Below the pieces are notes generated by a model. It did not search any database. It saw nothing but the letters and a program-made list of their open reading frames with translations, and had not been told where the DNA came from. The position numbers and the translations under genes were made by a program. A DNA stretch of 11,799 nucleotides from JAWXCH01 sp034440595 (GTDB lineage Bacteria > Planctomycetota > Planctomycetia > Pirellulales > JALHPA01), in NCBI GenBank assembly GCA_034440595.1, contig JAWXCH010000353.1, positions 1 through 11,799 of the forward strand, given 5' to 3'. Below, piece after piece: positions 1 through 7,680 of this stretch. Positions within the stretch are counted from its first letter, which is position 1. Each line of letters begins with the position of its first letter.

Positions 1-154
1 GACGAGTGCGGTCCCAAGCTCCCCGACGGTAGATGATGTGCTGATCGACGGTGCTGGCCAGGAGTGGACGATCCTGGCACTGCAAGCGGCGACATGGAAC
101 ACGCGCTGGAACTGCTTGTGTCGCCTGGTTCCACCGGTGCCGATTGGCGAGTAA
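1..154 (+). CDS. C-terminal end of a phage-like protein (5' partial)
   Basis: An open frame enters from the left edge (first full codon at base 2) and ends at TAA 152-154, giving about 50 visible residues. The readable part includes VDDVLIDGAGQEWTILALQ and then a Trp/Arg/Cys-rich stretch ending CLCRLVPPVPIGE. The pattern 'D-V-L-I-D-G-x-G-x-x-W-T-I-L' followed by 'W-x-x-R-W-x-C' reminds me of small head-tail or tail-completion proteins in phage-like clusters of planctomycetes, but that is recollection, not a search result. It lies 37 bases upstream of the next plus-strand gene, so the two are probably cotranscribed. It could equally be an unrelated hypothetical protein. Confidence 0.55.
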   Translation, partial: TSAVPSSPTVDDVLIDGAGQEWTILALQAATWNTRWNCLCRLVPPVPIGE

Positions 155-180
155 ATAATGAAATTCTTATAGCGCGACAA

Positions 181-185
181 AGGAG
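181..185 (+). promoter_or_regulatory. Ribosome binding site of the 171-residue gene
   Basis: AGGAG lies six bases before the ATG at 192. This is a strong Shine-Dalgarno match and it fixes the start of the following gene. Confidence 0.75.
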
Positions 186-191
186 TCTCAC

Positions 192-707
192 ATGGCCGAT
201 ACATTGACCTCGCAGCTAAAGGCCTCTCTGCACTGGCTGTTTCAAGAACCGCTCGGTCTGTCGACGGTACACGATAGTGCGAAGCTGGAATACAACGAGA
301 CGTTTGCCGATGGTGTCTCGCCCGAGCAGGCGGACAAGATCTGGCACAGTTCGCGAACACTCATTTCAGCGGCGAGCGATGACCTGGATCTGTCGGCACT
401 GGCGCAGACGATCTTTGGGACCACCGTGACGATTACGCTGGCTCAGATCCGCGCGATTTTGATCATCAACACGGCCACCGACGATGGCGAAGTCCTAATC
501 GTAGGTGCCGCACCGGCCGATACATGGTCGGCCTGCTTTGGAGATGCCAGTCACACAGTGGAGGTGCCGCCCGACAGTTGCCTCTTGCTTTGCAATCGCA
601 TCAGCGGCTGGCCGGTGGTCGCCGGGGTGAGCGATACACTGCGAATTACCAACGCCGGCAGCGGGAACGTGACGTACCGCATCGCAATATTGGGTTGCTC
701 GATGTAA
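192..707 (+). CDS. Hypothetical protein, possibly a phage structural component
   Basis: A 171-residue protein whose start is supported by AGGAG at 181-185. It has no signal peptide and no membrane segment. The N-terminal half is polar and helical (contains SPEQADKIW). The C-terminal half alternates short hydrophobic strands with glycine turns: ILIINTATDDGEVLIVGAAP, a patch with SCLLLCNRISGWPVV, then DTLRITNAGSGNVTYRIAIL. That looks like a beta-sandwich, as in virion surface or tail proteins. Its partner upstream is also phage-like. It ends 23 bases before the convergent membrane-protein gene, where no strong terminator is visible. I do not recognise a named family. The phage link rests on the fold-like pattern and on context. 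Confidence 0.7.
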   Translation: MADTLTSQLKASLHWLFQEPLGLSTVHDSAKLEYNETFADGVSPEQADKIWHSSRTLISAASDDLDLSALAQTIFGTTVTITLAQIRAILIINTATDDGEVLIVGAAPADTWSACFGDASHTVEVPPDSCLLLCNRISGWPVVAGVSDTLRITNAGSGNVTYRIAILGCSM

Positions 708-730
708 GAGTCACGAATGGTGGGCGGAAC

Positions 731-1009
731 TCATCCATTTTTGTCACTCGCACTGCTATCTGCCGATGGTATGGCGCGCTGCCTTCCCTGCCATCGGACC
801 ATCAACCACATGACGTAGCCCCAGAGTAGCCCGACGGCAAAGCAGACCGGGATCATCAGCAGGAACTTGAGGATCGAGGCCATATTGCGCGTCGACGGAT
901 CGAAAGCCAGGCCAATGAGCCCAAACACGCAGAGGATTGTGGCGGTAGTCCCGCCAAACATGCGCAGCCCTCCGACGACAATGCAATCATACCGCGTCGG
1001 CAGCGGCAT
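731..1009 (-). CDS. Small membrane protein with two transmembrane helices
   Basis: From the first ATG (1007-1009) this is 92 residues with two hydrophobic helices, at about residues 17-37 and 46-71 (the latter including VGLLWGYVMWLMVRW). A basic patch (RWQGRQR) and a polar tail follow. No catalytic motif is visible and the function is unknown. The ATG has no Shine-Dalgarno sequence in front of it, and the same frame stays open and protein-like up to 1088, so the true protein is probably longer (see the entry for 1010-1087). It lies downstream of the HEAT-repeat gene on the same strand, 51 bases from that stop if the longer form is used, so cotranscription is plausible. It converges on the plus-strand phage-like gene. 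Confidence 0.65.
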   Translation of the reverse strand: MPLPTRYDCIVVGGLRMFGGTTATILCVFGLIGLAFDPSTRNMASILKFLLMIPVCFAVGLLWGYVMWLMVRWQGRQRAIPSADSSASDKNG

Positions 1010-1087
1010 TTGCGGCGCGACGTTATCAGCAGTCGGTCCGCTGGCGGCGTATTGCCCGTCGTTGAGGTTGTAAGGGTTGGTGTTCAG
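1010..1087 (-). other. Probable N-terminal extension of the small membrane protein, CTG start
   Basis: Upstream of the ATG at 1009 the frame remains open for 30 codons, to an in-frame TAG at 1097-1099. It encodes LNTNPYNLNDGQYAASGPTA and then DNVAPQ, a polar, Pro/Asn/Ala-rich leader of the NPY type that I associate with small planctomycete membrane proteins. No ATG, GTG or TTG is available in it. A CTG at 1085-1087 has AGGA seven bases upstream, which would give a 118-residue protein. An ATT at 1091-1093 is less likely because it sits only about one base from the AGGA. Confidence 0.45.
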
Positions 1088-1138
1088 CGAAATGTCCTAT
1101 TTACTGTCACCAGGGAATGCCGAGCATCTCCTACTCAC

Positions 1139-4100
1139 TCATTCTTTGGAAGACGCTTCCTTCTTGGCCGGCGTGTTGAGTTGTTTGATCGCCTGCTTGG
1201 CGGCGTTGCGGATCTCGGGCAGGCGCTCCTTACTCAGTTCTTCGAGGACCGGTAGGACTTGTTCTGGCGTGCCAATCTCGGCGAGGGCAAAGATGGCGGT
1301 GGACCGGTCGAAGTCCGAAGGTTGGCGACTGCTGCCAGTTAGCTCTCCTTTGGCTATGCCGATCAAGCTGGGAATAGCAGCGTTTGCAGCAGGACCCATT
1401 GCGGCCAACGCAGCAGCTACGTCGTGCACAAAGTTGTCCTTAAGAAGCTGTTCGGCCAGTGGTGCCGCGGCAGCGCTGGCCGCGGGGCCAATTTGCCCGA
1501 TGGCCTCAATTGTACGGCGTCGAATCAGAAAATCAGAATCATTTATGCGCTGGATGAGCACCGGCACAACTTTCTCCGGTTGACTATTTATTCTTCCCAG
1601 CGCGGAAATCGCATCGCATTGCAGATCCGTCGCGCTGGTCGATCCAGGCGCCGCAATGGCAAGTAAAGGTTCGACGGCCGCTGCCGCGACCGGACCGAGT
1701 TGCCTTAGAGCTTTTACTGCTTCCTGCTGCAATTCAGGATCAGGATTCTTCAGCGCCGCCAGAAGTGTGGCGACGGCGAACCCGCCATCATTCTCAAGCG
1801 AACCGAGGGCGGCCACCGCAGTATACCGTCGATACGGGTGCTTCATGTGTGGCAGCAGCTTTAACAACACTGTGCGCTTGTCTGGAATGATCTTGGAAAG
1901 TGCCACAAGTGCCTCTGCCATGTTTTCATTGTCCGCCAGGTGCGCCTCGAGGGCTGGTATAGCTGCCGCGGCAGGTGGGCCGATATTGCCCAGCGCTTTG
2001 GCGGCAGACTTAAAGTCGTCGGACGAGCTTAAGAGCGGAATCAGTTCAGGTACGGCTGCTGCCGCTGCTGGACCGATCGAGCCAATGGTAATGATGCACC
2101 TTTCATCACCCGCTTTGAGTTTTTCTCGCAACAAGGGTAGTGCTTCGGCACCGTTGGGCAGCTTACCCAACGCCCAGTACGCGTCATGTTTCAACTTGTG
2201 ATTGTATTCGACGATTAACCGCAGTGGTTTTAGCAACTCCGGGTGATTGGAATCGAGTATTGGGAGTACTACGGTGGCGCGTTGTCTGATCTGTTCATCA
2301 GGCGATGAGAGCGCTTGCTTGAGAATCGCAACCGCTTCAACTCGTTCTGTTTCGGAAAAACCCTGTGAACCAAATCTGGCCAGTCCACCAATCACTGAAA
2401 GAAGTTGATCCAATTCCTTTCCAGAGGAGGTCTTCGCTCTGGCCAACACGGCTTGATAAGCCGGTGAACCAAGCCCACCCAAGTACTCTGTGAAATTGAT
2501 ACTATCTGGGTCCTCAATCGTAGCCACCTCGTTGATCAGAAACGGGATGACCTCGGGTGAAGCAGTACCGATCTGCGAAAGGTCATAGTAAATGGTGTCT
2601 TTCCTGTATCCGGTGGCCGCTTTATACGCCTCCATTAGCGGTTTCACCAGACCAGCCGCCTCGTCGGCGCGATCTCTGATTGCACTGCTGTACCAATCGT
2701 CGTTTTCGTTATCCTTGTCGGTCAATCCTGCAGCAATGTGTTTTTCCAGTGGCGCCCAATCGTATCCCCAGCCCGCCAAAACGGCGGCAGCAGCGCGGTG
2801 GACCGACTTGTCAGGATCGTTGAGCAACGGGGCAATTCGCTCTGAAAGTCGCTGCGCCGGCAACGAAGTGCGCGAACCAAACAATCGAATCACTTCGGCG
2901 CGACCGGCCGCAGGGTTTTTGCTGTCCAATGCGAACTCCAGCAACACTTCCAGCCCCGGGTCCTCTTGGTCGATCAGTAGGCTGACGATTTTATGTCGCT
3001 GCGAATCGTCCGTGGTGGCAATTGAGCAGGCTTTCAAAGGAGCAACGAGTTGCGGTTTCGCTTTGGTATTGCCGTCGATGAATTCGATCGCTTGCTCTCT
3101 CTGCTCATCGTTTTTCAGCATGGCAAGAAGCTGATCGGCGGTGGCTTCGTCCCAGGTATATGCGCCGTGCCCAGAGTTGGCTACCGCGACGATCTTTTCA
3201 TCTTCGTCCTGGATGGCCGCAACGAGCAACGCGGCGCAGGCAGGGGAGTCATTCAAGCCACCGTTATTGGCTATCGTCTGTAGCGCGGACTGTCGCAGCG
3301 ATCTGTCATCGAGTTGCTGAGCCAGCGGAATAACTCGGTCAAACCATTTTTTCTCCTGCGGTTGCAACTTTGCCAGGGCGATGGTGGCCCAGAGGGTTGC
3401 GGCTTCTGCTGGGTTTGATTCGGCTGCATCAATCAGCTTGGGCAGCGCAACACCACAGCGGTCGCGGTACTCAACAAGTATTTCGAGATACTTCTGACGG
3501 GCGGTGCCATCCTTGGCAGCTAAGAACTCATTGATCAGAGGGGGAAGAGCCGCGCGACCGGCATTTCGGATCGACTGTCGTAGTTCCCAAGATTGATCGT
3601 CGGACTCGTGTTTGATCGACGCGATCAGGACCGCGAGCATTGCGTCATCGACCTGGCCTTGCTTGTTCAGCGCTTGGGCAGCGAATATCCGTACCGACTC
3701 ATCCTTATCCGCCAGGGCACGTTGATAATACGGTACCGCTTTGTTCGGCTGGACCATCTTGCCGAGGAGCTTCAGCGCCAGTTTTCGCATTTCGACGGAG
3801 TCGCTTTTGAGACCAGTACGGACCGTCGCTTTGGCCGCATCCGGTTGTTCTTTAATCCAATCATCTAGCTGATGATCTTCTAAAGACAAGAGCCGTTCGG
3901 TTTCAGCTTTTCTGACTTCTGGATCGTTAGGCACAATTGCGGCAATGGTCTCTAATACTTGCTGGCGAAAGTGCTGTTGCGAATCGTCCGCCGCCAGTTC
4001 CTTGAGCTTGGGGGCTGCATCATTGGCGGCTGGGCCAAACGCTTTGAGTACTTCCAGCACACGAATTTGCACGTAGTCGTCAGACGTGTTTAGGGCATCC

Positions 4101-5215
4101 AGCAATGCTGGGACTGCCGCTGCGCCTAATGTTGGGGTCTGTTGAAGTGCGGTCAGAACATCTTTGGCTGTGTCTTGATTCTTGAGCATCGCAGGGAGCA
4201 ATTTGACTGCCTCGGTCCCTGATGCGTCGATTTTGAGCAGAGCGGCGAATGCCTCGACTGGGTATTTGTCGCTTGATGCGATTCGAACTAGATCCGGGAT
4301 GGCATCTTTCGCCGCAGGGCCGATGGCACCAAGCGTGGCAAAGGACGTTTTTGGTACCTCGCAACCTTCGTTTTTTAGTAGCGGGATGATTTGCGGCAAC
4401 GCGACCGATGCGGCGGGCCCAAAGGCCTCTAGGCCGCGCAACAAATCATTTGTTGACGAGTTTTCATCTCCCAAGGCGGTTGCCAGCCGTTGCGGCAGAT
4501 CGTTTGGTGGGAGCTTGTTTTGAACGGTGACCAATGCCATGGCAACCAACGCCGAATTTTTGAGGCTGGTATCTTTGTCACCCGCCCAACGCGACAGCAG
4601 CGGCATCACCAGTTCAAGATTGGCTCCAATCTGACCAAGAGCGTAGGCGACCGAATCGCGACCGTCCCCATCGAGCTTTTCTGCGTACTCGACAATCGCG
4701 GGCACGGCCGCAGCAGCGTCTGGTCCCTGCTTGTAGAGCGTTGTCAGGGCATAGTCTCGGACCATCGGTTTCGGGTCCTTCAGCGCCGCGGCGACCAGTG
4801 TGACACGTTGATCATTGTCTTGCTCGATTGTCAACTTGATACACTTCGTGCGTATCTCAGGATTAGCGGCCTGAGTGATTCCCGCCGCTACCACGTTGCT
4901 GAGTTCCGGCACTTTTTTGTCGTATTCGACGGGATCGAATCGAACAGCAGCCGCAGCGCGTAAGGTAGGATCGGCACTCGTGTTGGTCAAGATCGCCCGA
5001 TGCAGTTTGTCTAGCGCAGCCTGTTGCTCCTCGCGCTTCGCACGATCGTCTGAGTAACTCAACAGTGGCATATGGAACACGGCCATAGCACGGCGAAGTG
5101 CTGGTTGCTTTTCATCCTCCGCTAATTTGCAGAACAATGCCGAGACTTCTTTCGCATTCTTTCGCATTCTTTTGCCATTCCTGTTTGACGTCCCAACCCA
5201 GTTCTTCTTGCTCAA
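1139..5215 (-). CDS. HEAT-repeat protein, downstream part of a split lipoprotein gene
   Basis: This frame is 1358 residues of alpha-helical HEAT/PBS-lyase-type repeats spaced at about 35-40 residues. The recurring helix-turn motif is 'G-P-A-A-x-x-A-(I/V)-P-x-L', for example SIGPAAAAAVPELIPLL, NIGPPAAAAIPALEAHL and AMGPAANAAIPSLIGIA; I count nine clear copies, plus many degenerate ones. HEAT arrays form solenoids that bind other proteins; no enzymatic motif is visible. The C-terminus is lysine-rich (NTPAKKEASSKE). There is no signal peptide. The first 23 residues (MSKKNWVGTSNRNGKRMRKN onward) are read out of frame from the end of the upstream HEAT gene, and native-looking sequence begins at Val24. 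Deleting one copy of the 10-base repeat at 5151-5170 fuses it to the upstream frame. If translated separately, ATG 5215 or ATG 5167 could serve as start, with weak ribosome binding sites. Confidence 0.85.
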   Translation of the reverse strand: MSKKNWVGTSNRNGKRMRKNAKEVSALFCKLAEDEKQPALRRAMAVFHMPLLSYSDDRAKREEQQAALDKLHRAILTNTSADPTLRAAAAVRFDPVEYDKKVPELSNVVAAGITQAANPEIRTKCIKLTIEQDNDQRVTLVAAALKDPKPMVRDYALTTLYKQGPDAAAAVPAIVEYAEKLDGDGRDSVAYALGQIGANLELVMPLLSRWAGDKDTSLKNSALVAMALVTVQNKLPPNDLPQRLATALGDENSSTNDLLRGLEAFGPAASVALPQIIPLLKNEGCEVPKTSFATLGAIGPAAKDAIPDLVRIASSDKYPVEAFAALLKIDASGTEAVKLLPAMLKNQDTAKDVLTALQQTPTLGAAAVPALLDALNTSDDYVQIRVLEVLKAFGPAANDAAPKLKELAADDSQQHFRQQVLETIAAIVPNDPEVRKAETERLLSLEDHQLDDWIKEQPDAAKATVRTGLKSDSVEMRKLALKLLGKMVQPNKAVPYYQRALADKDESVRIFAAQALNKQGQVDDAMLAVLIASIKHESDDQSWELRQSIRNAGRAALPPLINEFLAAKDGTARQKYLEILVEYRDRCGVALPKLIDAAESNPAEAATLWATIALAKLQPQEKKWFDRVIPLAQQLDDRSLRQSALQTIANNGGLNDSPACAALLVAAIQDEDEKIVAVANSGHGAYTWDEATADQLLAMLKNDEQREQAIEFIDGNTKAKPQLVAPLKACSIATTDDSQRHKIVSLLIDQEDPGLEVLLEFALDSKNPAAGRAEVIRLFGSRTSLPAQRLSERIAPLLNDPDKSVHRAAAAVLAGWGYDWAPLEKHIAAGLTDKDNENDDWYSSAIRDRADEAAGLVKPLMEAYKAATGYRKDTIYYDLSQIGTASPEVIPFLINEVATIEDPDSINFTEYLGGLGSPAYQAVLARAKTSSGKELDQLLSVIGGLARFGSQGFSETERVEAVAILKQALSSPDEQIRQRATVVLPILDSNHPELLKPLRLIVEYNHKLKHDAYWALGKLPNGAEALPLLREKLKAGDERCIITIGSIGPAAAAAVPELIPLLSSSDDFKSAAKALGNIGPPAAAAIPALEAHLADNENMAEALVALSKIIPDKRTVLLKLLPHMKHPYRRYTAVAALGSLENDGGFAVATLLAALKNPDPELQQEAVKALRQLGPVAAAAVEPLLAIAAPGSTSATDLQCDAISALGRINSQPEKVVPVLIQRINDSDFLIRRRTIEAIGQIGPAASAAAAPLAEQLLKDNFVHDVAAALAAMGPAANAAIPSLIGIAKGELTGSSRQPSDFDRSTAIFALAEIGTPEQVLPVLEELSKERLPEIRNAAKQAIKQLNTPAKKEASSKE

Positions 5216-6578
5216 CTGCCTGATCCAGCAACAAATGATACTTCGATTCCGGTGAATCCAGATACTTGGCTAGCGAAGCGACCGCAACTTTGCGAATCGC
5301 CTCGTCGGGATCTTTTGCGGCGGTTTCCAGAATCGGTTTGGCTTCAGGGAAAGTTGGTTCGATCTTCCCCAAAGCTTTAAGGCCCCCTTCACGCACTGTT
5401 TTGTTCTCCGACTGTGCGCACTTGGTCAGAGCGACAAAGATTTCGCGGGAAGTTGGGCGGATTTCGGCAAGCTTATCTACGGCTCTTGACCGCTCATAGG
5501 CAATTCCGATTCCATCTGTTGAGGTAGCTAATCGGATCAACCTGTCGACTACCTTCGCACCTGGTTTCGACAAATGGGTTGCAGCATTGAATGCATTGGA
5601 TTTCAACAAATAGTCTCGAGAAGACCAGGCTGCCAGGATTTCGACTTCGGCACCAATTTTCCCCATCGCTTCTGGGGCAGCGTGCAGGTAGTCATACCCT
5701 TCTTTATCACTAATAAAGTGTGCTTTGATCTCGGGCAACGCTCCTTTGGCCGCAGGTCCTATCTCCGCGAGAACACGTAATACGTCGTTCTTCTCCTTAT
5801 AGTTTTTATCCCGCAACGCGGCTGCCAACCGTGGCACCGCCGGTTCAGCCGCCGGCCCGAAACCTTTCAACGTTTCGAGTGTTTCCTCGCGTACCTTTTC
5901 ATCCGAGTCATTGATGAGTGGAATCAACTCCCACACTGCGTCAATTCCATGTTCCTTAAGATAAGGAACGGTATCAGCGGCTTCTGCCCGGACGATTGGA
6001 CTAGGGTCGTTCAGCGCTCCTCGCAGCGCCGAAAGGAATTTGGGAGTTTCCGCTTTCTCCAGATACGCAAGCCCATCGACTGCACGGCGTCGCACCTCGG
6101 GGTGCGGGTGAGTCAACGCCAGCTCGACGAGGGCGGGAATTTTTTCGTCGTCAGAACTATCCAACTTCTTCCGTGCATCATCGGGGATCGGTGAATCTGC
6201 CGGAAGCGATTCACCGCTGAACGGTTTGGCTGGTGCTGGGACGGAGTCCGGGCGCGTGCGTTCGACCAGTTGGACCGGCTTGGCGTTGTTGGCTGCAGTG
6301 GCATCCCCGGTGCCATCGGGGGTGGCGTTGTCCTCGCTGCTTTCACCATCGCGGGCATCTGCCATGGATGGATCGGCCTCACCTGCGGCAAACGGATCTC
6401 CTTCGTCAGCCCCTTCTGGCGCGGCTTCATCTGTGTCACCAGAAGTGGCGTTGTTTGGTTGCAGGACAATTCTCGGTGTGACCGGTTTTTCTTCACAGCC
6501 GATTATGGTCCCGACGCACAGCAAGAGCATTGCTGCGATGAAACGCGAAATGTAGGTCGGTGATAATAACTTGCGCAT
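5112..6578 (-). CDS. HEAT-repeat lipoprotein, upstream part of a split gene
   Basis: The frame is open from 6743, but ATG 6576-6578 is chosen because AGGAG precedes it by five bases and a classic lipoprotein signal follows: positively charged MRKLL, hydrophobic FIAAMLLLCVGTIIG, then Cys28 in the lipobox TIIGC. This gives 488 residues. Residues 29-145 are an acidic Ala/Asp/Glu/Pro-rich linker. HEAT repeats begin near residue 146, including GFGPAAEPAVPRL and EIGPAAKGALPEI. The product should be lipid-anchored and act outside the inner membrane as a binding scaffold; its partner is unknown. After Glu474 the 10-base duplication shifts the frame, producing a foreign 14-residue tail (CERSLGIVLQISGG) and a stop inside the downstream HEAT frame. 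Without the duplication the lipoprotein would continue for 1809 residues. Confidence 0.85.
   Translation of the reverse strand: MRKLLSPTYISRFIAAMLLLCVGTIIGCEEKPVTPRIVLQPNNATSGDTDEAAPEGADEGDPFAAGEADPSMADARDGESSEDNATPDGTGDATAANNAKPVQLVERTRPDSVPAPAKPFSGESLPADSPIPDDARKKLDSSDDEKIPALVELALTHPHPEVRRRAVDGLAYLEKAETPKFLSALRGALNDPSPIVRAEAADTVPYLKEHGIDAVWELIPLINDSDEKVREETLETLKGFGPAAEPAVPRLAAALRDKNYKEKNDVLRVLAEIGPAAKGALPEIKAHFISDKEGYDYLHAAPEAMGKIGAEVEILAAWSSRDYLLKSNAFNAATHLSKPGAKVVDRLIRLATSTDGIGIAYERSRAVDKLAEIRPTSREIFVALTKCAQSENKTVREGGLKALGKIEPTFPEAKPILETAAKDPDEAIRKVAVASLAKYLDSPESKYHLLLDQAVEQEELGWDVKQEWQKNAKECERSLGIVLQISGG
5147..5172. repeat. 10-base tandem duplication causing the HEAT-gene frameshift
   Basis: TTCGCATTCT occurs at 5151-5160 and again, identically, at 5161-5170. 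Flanking matches extend the periodic tract to 5147-5172 (2.6 units). Ten bases is one more than a multiple of three, so the second copy shifts the frame. With one copy the minus strand reads EWQKNAKE directly into VSALFCKLAEDE, joining both HEAT frames. Confidence 0.9.
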
Positions 6579-6588
6579 GGTGACTCCT
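6576..6588 (-). promoter_or_regulatory. Ribosome binding site and start of the HEAT lipoprotein
   Basis: On the minus strand AGGAG is followed by TCACC and then ATG at 6578. This decides between the long frame (from 6743) and the lipoprotein start. The 55 residues upstream of it are Pro-rich, include a run translated from a G homopolymer, and do not look like protein. Confidence 0.75.
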
Positions 6589-6639
6589 GCCCTGCAAAAC
6601 GAATTGATTGATATGAGAATCTCTCTGAAAACGGTTGAA

Positions 6640-6665
6640 CCGCCAGCAGCTATTTTGACTGGCGG
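6640..6665. promoter_or_regulatory. Hairpin in the leader of the HEAT lipoprotein gene
   Basis: CCGCCAG (6640-6646) and CTGGCGG (6659-6665) form a perfect 7-base-pair stem around a 12-base loop, 61 bases upstream of the lipoprotein ATG. It would lie in the 5' leader if transcription starts further upstream. No U-tract follows on either strand, so a terminator is unlikely. Its role is unknown. Confidence 0.35.
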
Positions 6666-6819
6666 AGGGGGATTCCGCAAATCGGGGGGGGTAAATAGAG
6701 CAGGTGCGCGGGGGAACAGGTGAGCAGATGGAAATAGTGCCACCGGGAATGGGGCTGTAACCGGTCAATCGGTCACTATACCCGCCGTGTAATACACGCT
6801 GTCTCCCGTGAAAGAGAAC

Positions 6820-7644
6820 CTACTCCGCCAGATTCGCCAGGCATTGCTTCAGGTTGTCGATGCTCTCTTTTGCCAGACGTTCTACGCCCGGGGTGTAATC
6901 AAAGACCTCGACGGAGACCCAGCCGCGGTAGTCGATCTCGCCAAGTGCCGCGAGGATCGGCTCGAATTTCACTTCGCCGAAGCCCGGCCCTTGCAGGTTG
7001 GGGTCGTTGGCATGGAAGTGGACCAGGTAGTCACGGTTGTCGCGGATGAGCTTGGGGATGGGGATTGTCTCACCGCTCATGGCTTTGACATCCAGGTGCA
7101 GCCGGACCTGCGAGGATCCGACCATGTTGCATAGTTCGACTCCGGTGGCGGCGGTGTTCAGAAAGTTTCCCTCGGTAGCGGCGAGTGGTTCCACGGCGAT
7201 GGTGACCTCGGTCTCTTCCAGCACGGGCACCACTTGCGAAAGCACATCGGCGGCGTGGCGCATGGCCTCGGAGTGGGTGACTCCTGGGAGCAGGTTGCGC
7301 TGCTGCGGCGAGCCGAGGACCATCAGCGAGCCGCCGAGGTCGCGGCAGAGGCGCGCCAGTTCGGCCAGATAGTCGGCGGTTTTTTTGCGCACGGCAGCGT
7401 CGGGCGTGGTGAGGTAGAAACCTTCGGTCTTGGCCAACAACCAGTGCAGGCCGACTACTTCCAGCCCGGCGGCGGCGGCTTGCTGTTTTACTTCGGTACG
7501 TTGCTGCGCCGTGACCGCCGTGGCGGATGTGGCCAGCGTGAATGGGGCGATCTCGATGCCGGTGTAACCACATTGGCGGGCGAAGTCGAACCCGGCGGGG
7601 ATGGAGCGGTCGTTGAATGTTTCGTTGCAGATGGCGAATTTCAT
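6820..7644 (-). CDS. Sugar phosphate isomerase/epimerase family protein (TIM barrel)
   Basis: A 274-residue protein, a normal length for the xylose-isomerase-like TIM-barrel family (D-tagatose 3-epimerase, hydroxypyruvate isomerase and relatives), which isomerise or epimerise small sugars with a divalent metal. The N-terminal strand MKFAICNETF and the GYTGIEIAPF strand are typical. The four metal ligands expected in the family appear in order: Glu152 (AVEPLA), Asp185 (LHLDVK), His211 (HFHANDP) and Glu246 (VSVEVFDY). The usual His three residues after the Asp is absent (Ala188), so a strict tagatose/psicose 3-epimerase is unlikely and the substrate cannot be assigned. There is no signal peptide, so it is cytoplasmic. 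The ATG at 7644 has no clear Shine-Dalgarno sequence. It is followed after 241 bases by the HEAT lipoprotein gene. Confidence 0.85.
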   Translation of the reverse strand: MKFAICNETFNDRSIPAGFDFARQCGYTGIEIAPFTLATSATAVTAQQRTEVKQQAAAAGLEVVGLHWLLAKTEGFYLTTPDAAVRKKTADYLAELARLCRDLGGSLMVLGSPQQRNLLPGVTHSEAMRHAADVLSQVVPVLEETEVTIAVEPLAATEGNFLNTAATGVELCNMVGSSQVRLHLDVKAMSGETIPIPKLIRDNRDYLVHFHANDPNLQGPGFGEVKFEPILAALGEIDYRGWVSVEVFDYTPGVERLAKESIDNLKQCLANLAE

Positions 7645-7680
7645 GGCTGGGCTCTAGTAGTTTGACGGTTTGAATCTTTT

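Noticed and set aside
700..750. Bidirectional terminator between the convergent genes at 707 and 731
   Set aside because: GAGTCACGAATGG and CCATTTTTGTCACTC pair only with bulges and mismatches; too weak to call.
1077..4963. Several plus-strand open frames of 80-180 codons antisense to the HEAT gene
   Set aside because: They mirror the Ala/Gly-rich HEAT codons, lack ribosome binding sites and recognisable domains, and are best explained as shadows.
5147..5172. Programmed ribosomal frameshift site
   Set aside because: No X XXY YYZ slippery heptamer or stimulatory hairpin was seen, and a +1 shift would be needed; the exact duplication explains the break more simply.
6579..6743. Longer N-terminus of the HEAT lipoprotein (543 residues from 6743)
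   Set aside because: The added 55 residues are Pro-rich and read through the G8 run and the hairpin, and the lipoprotein signal with AGGAG lies downstream.
6786..6798. Short palindrome CGTGT-AAT-ACACG as an operator
   Set aside because: Five-base arms occur often by chance, and there is no second copy or promoter context.
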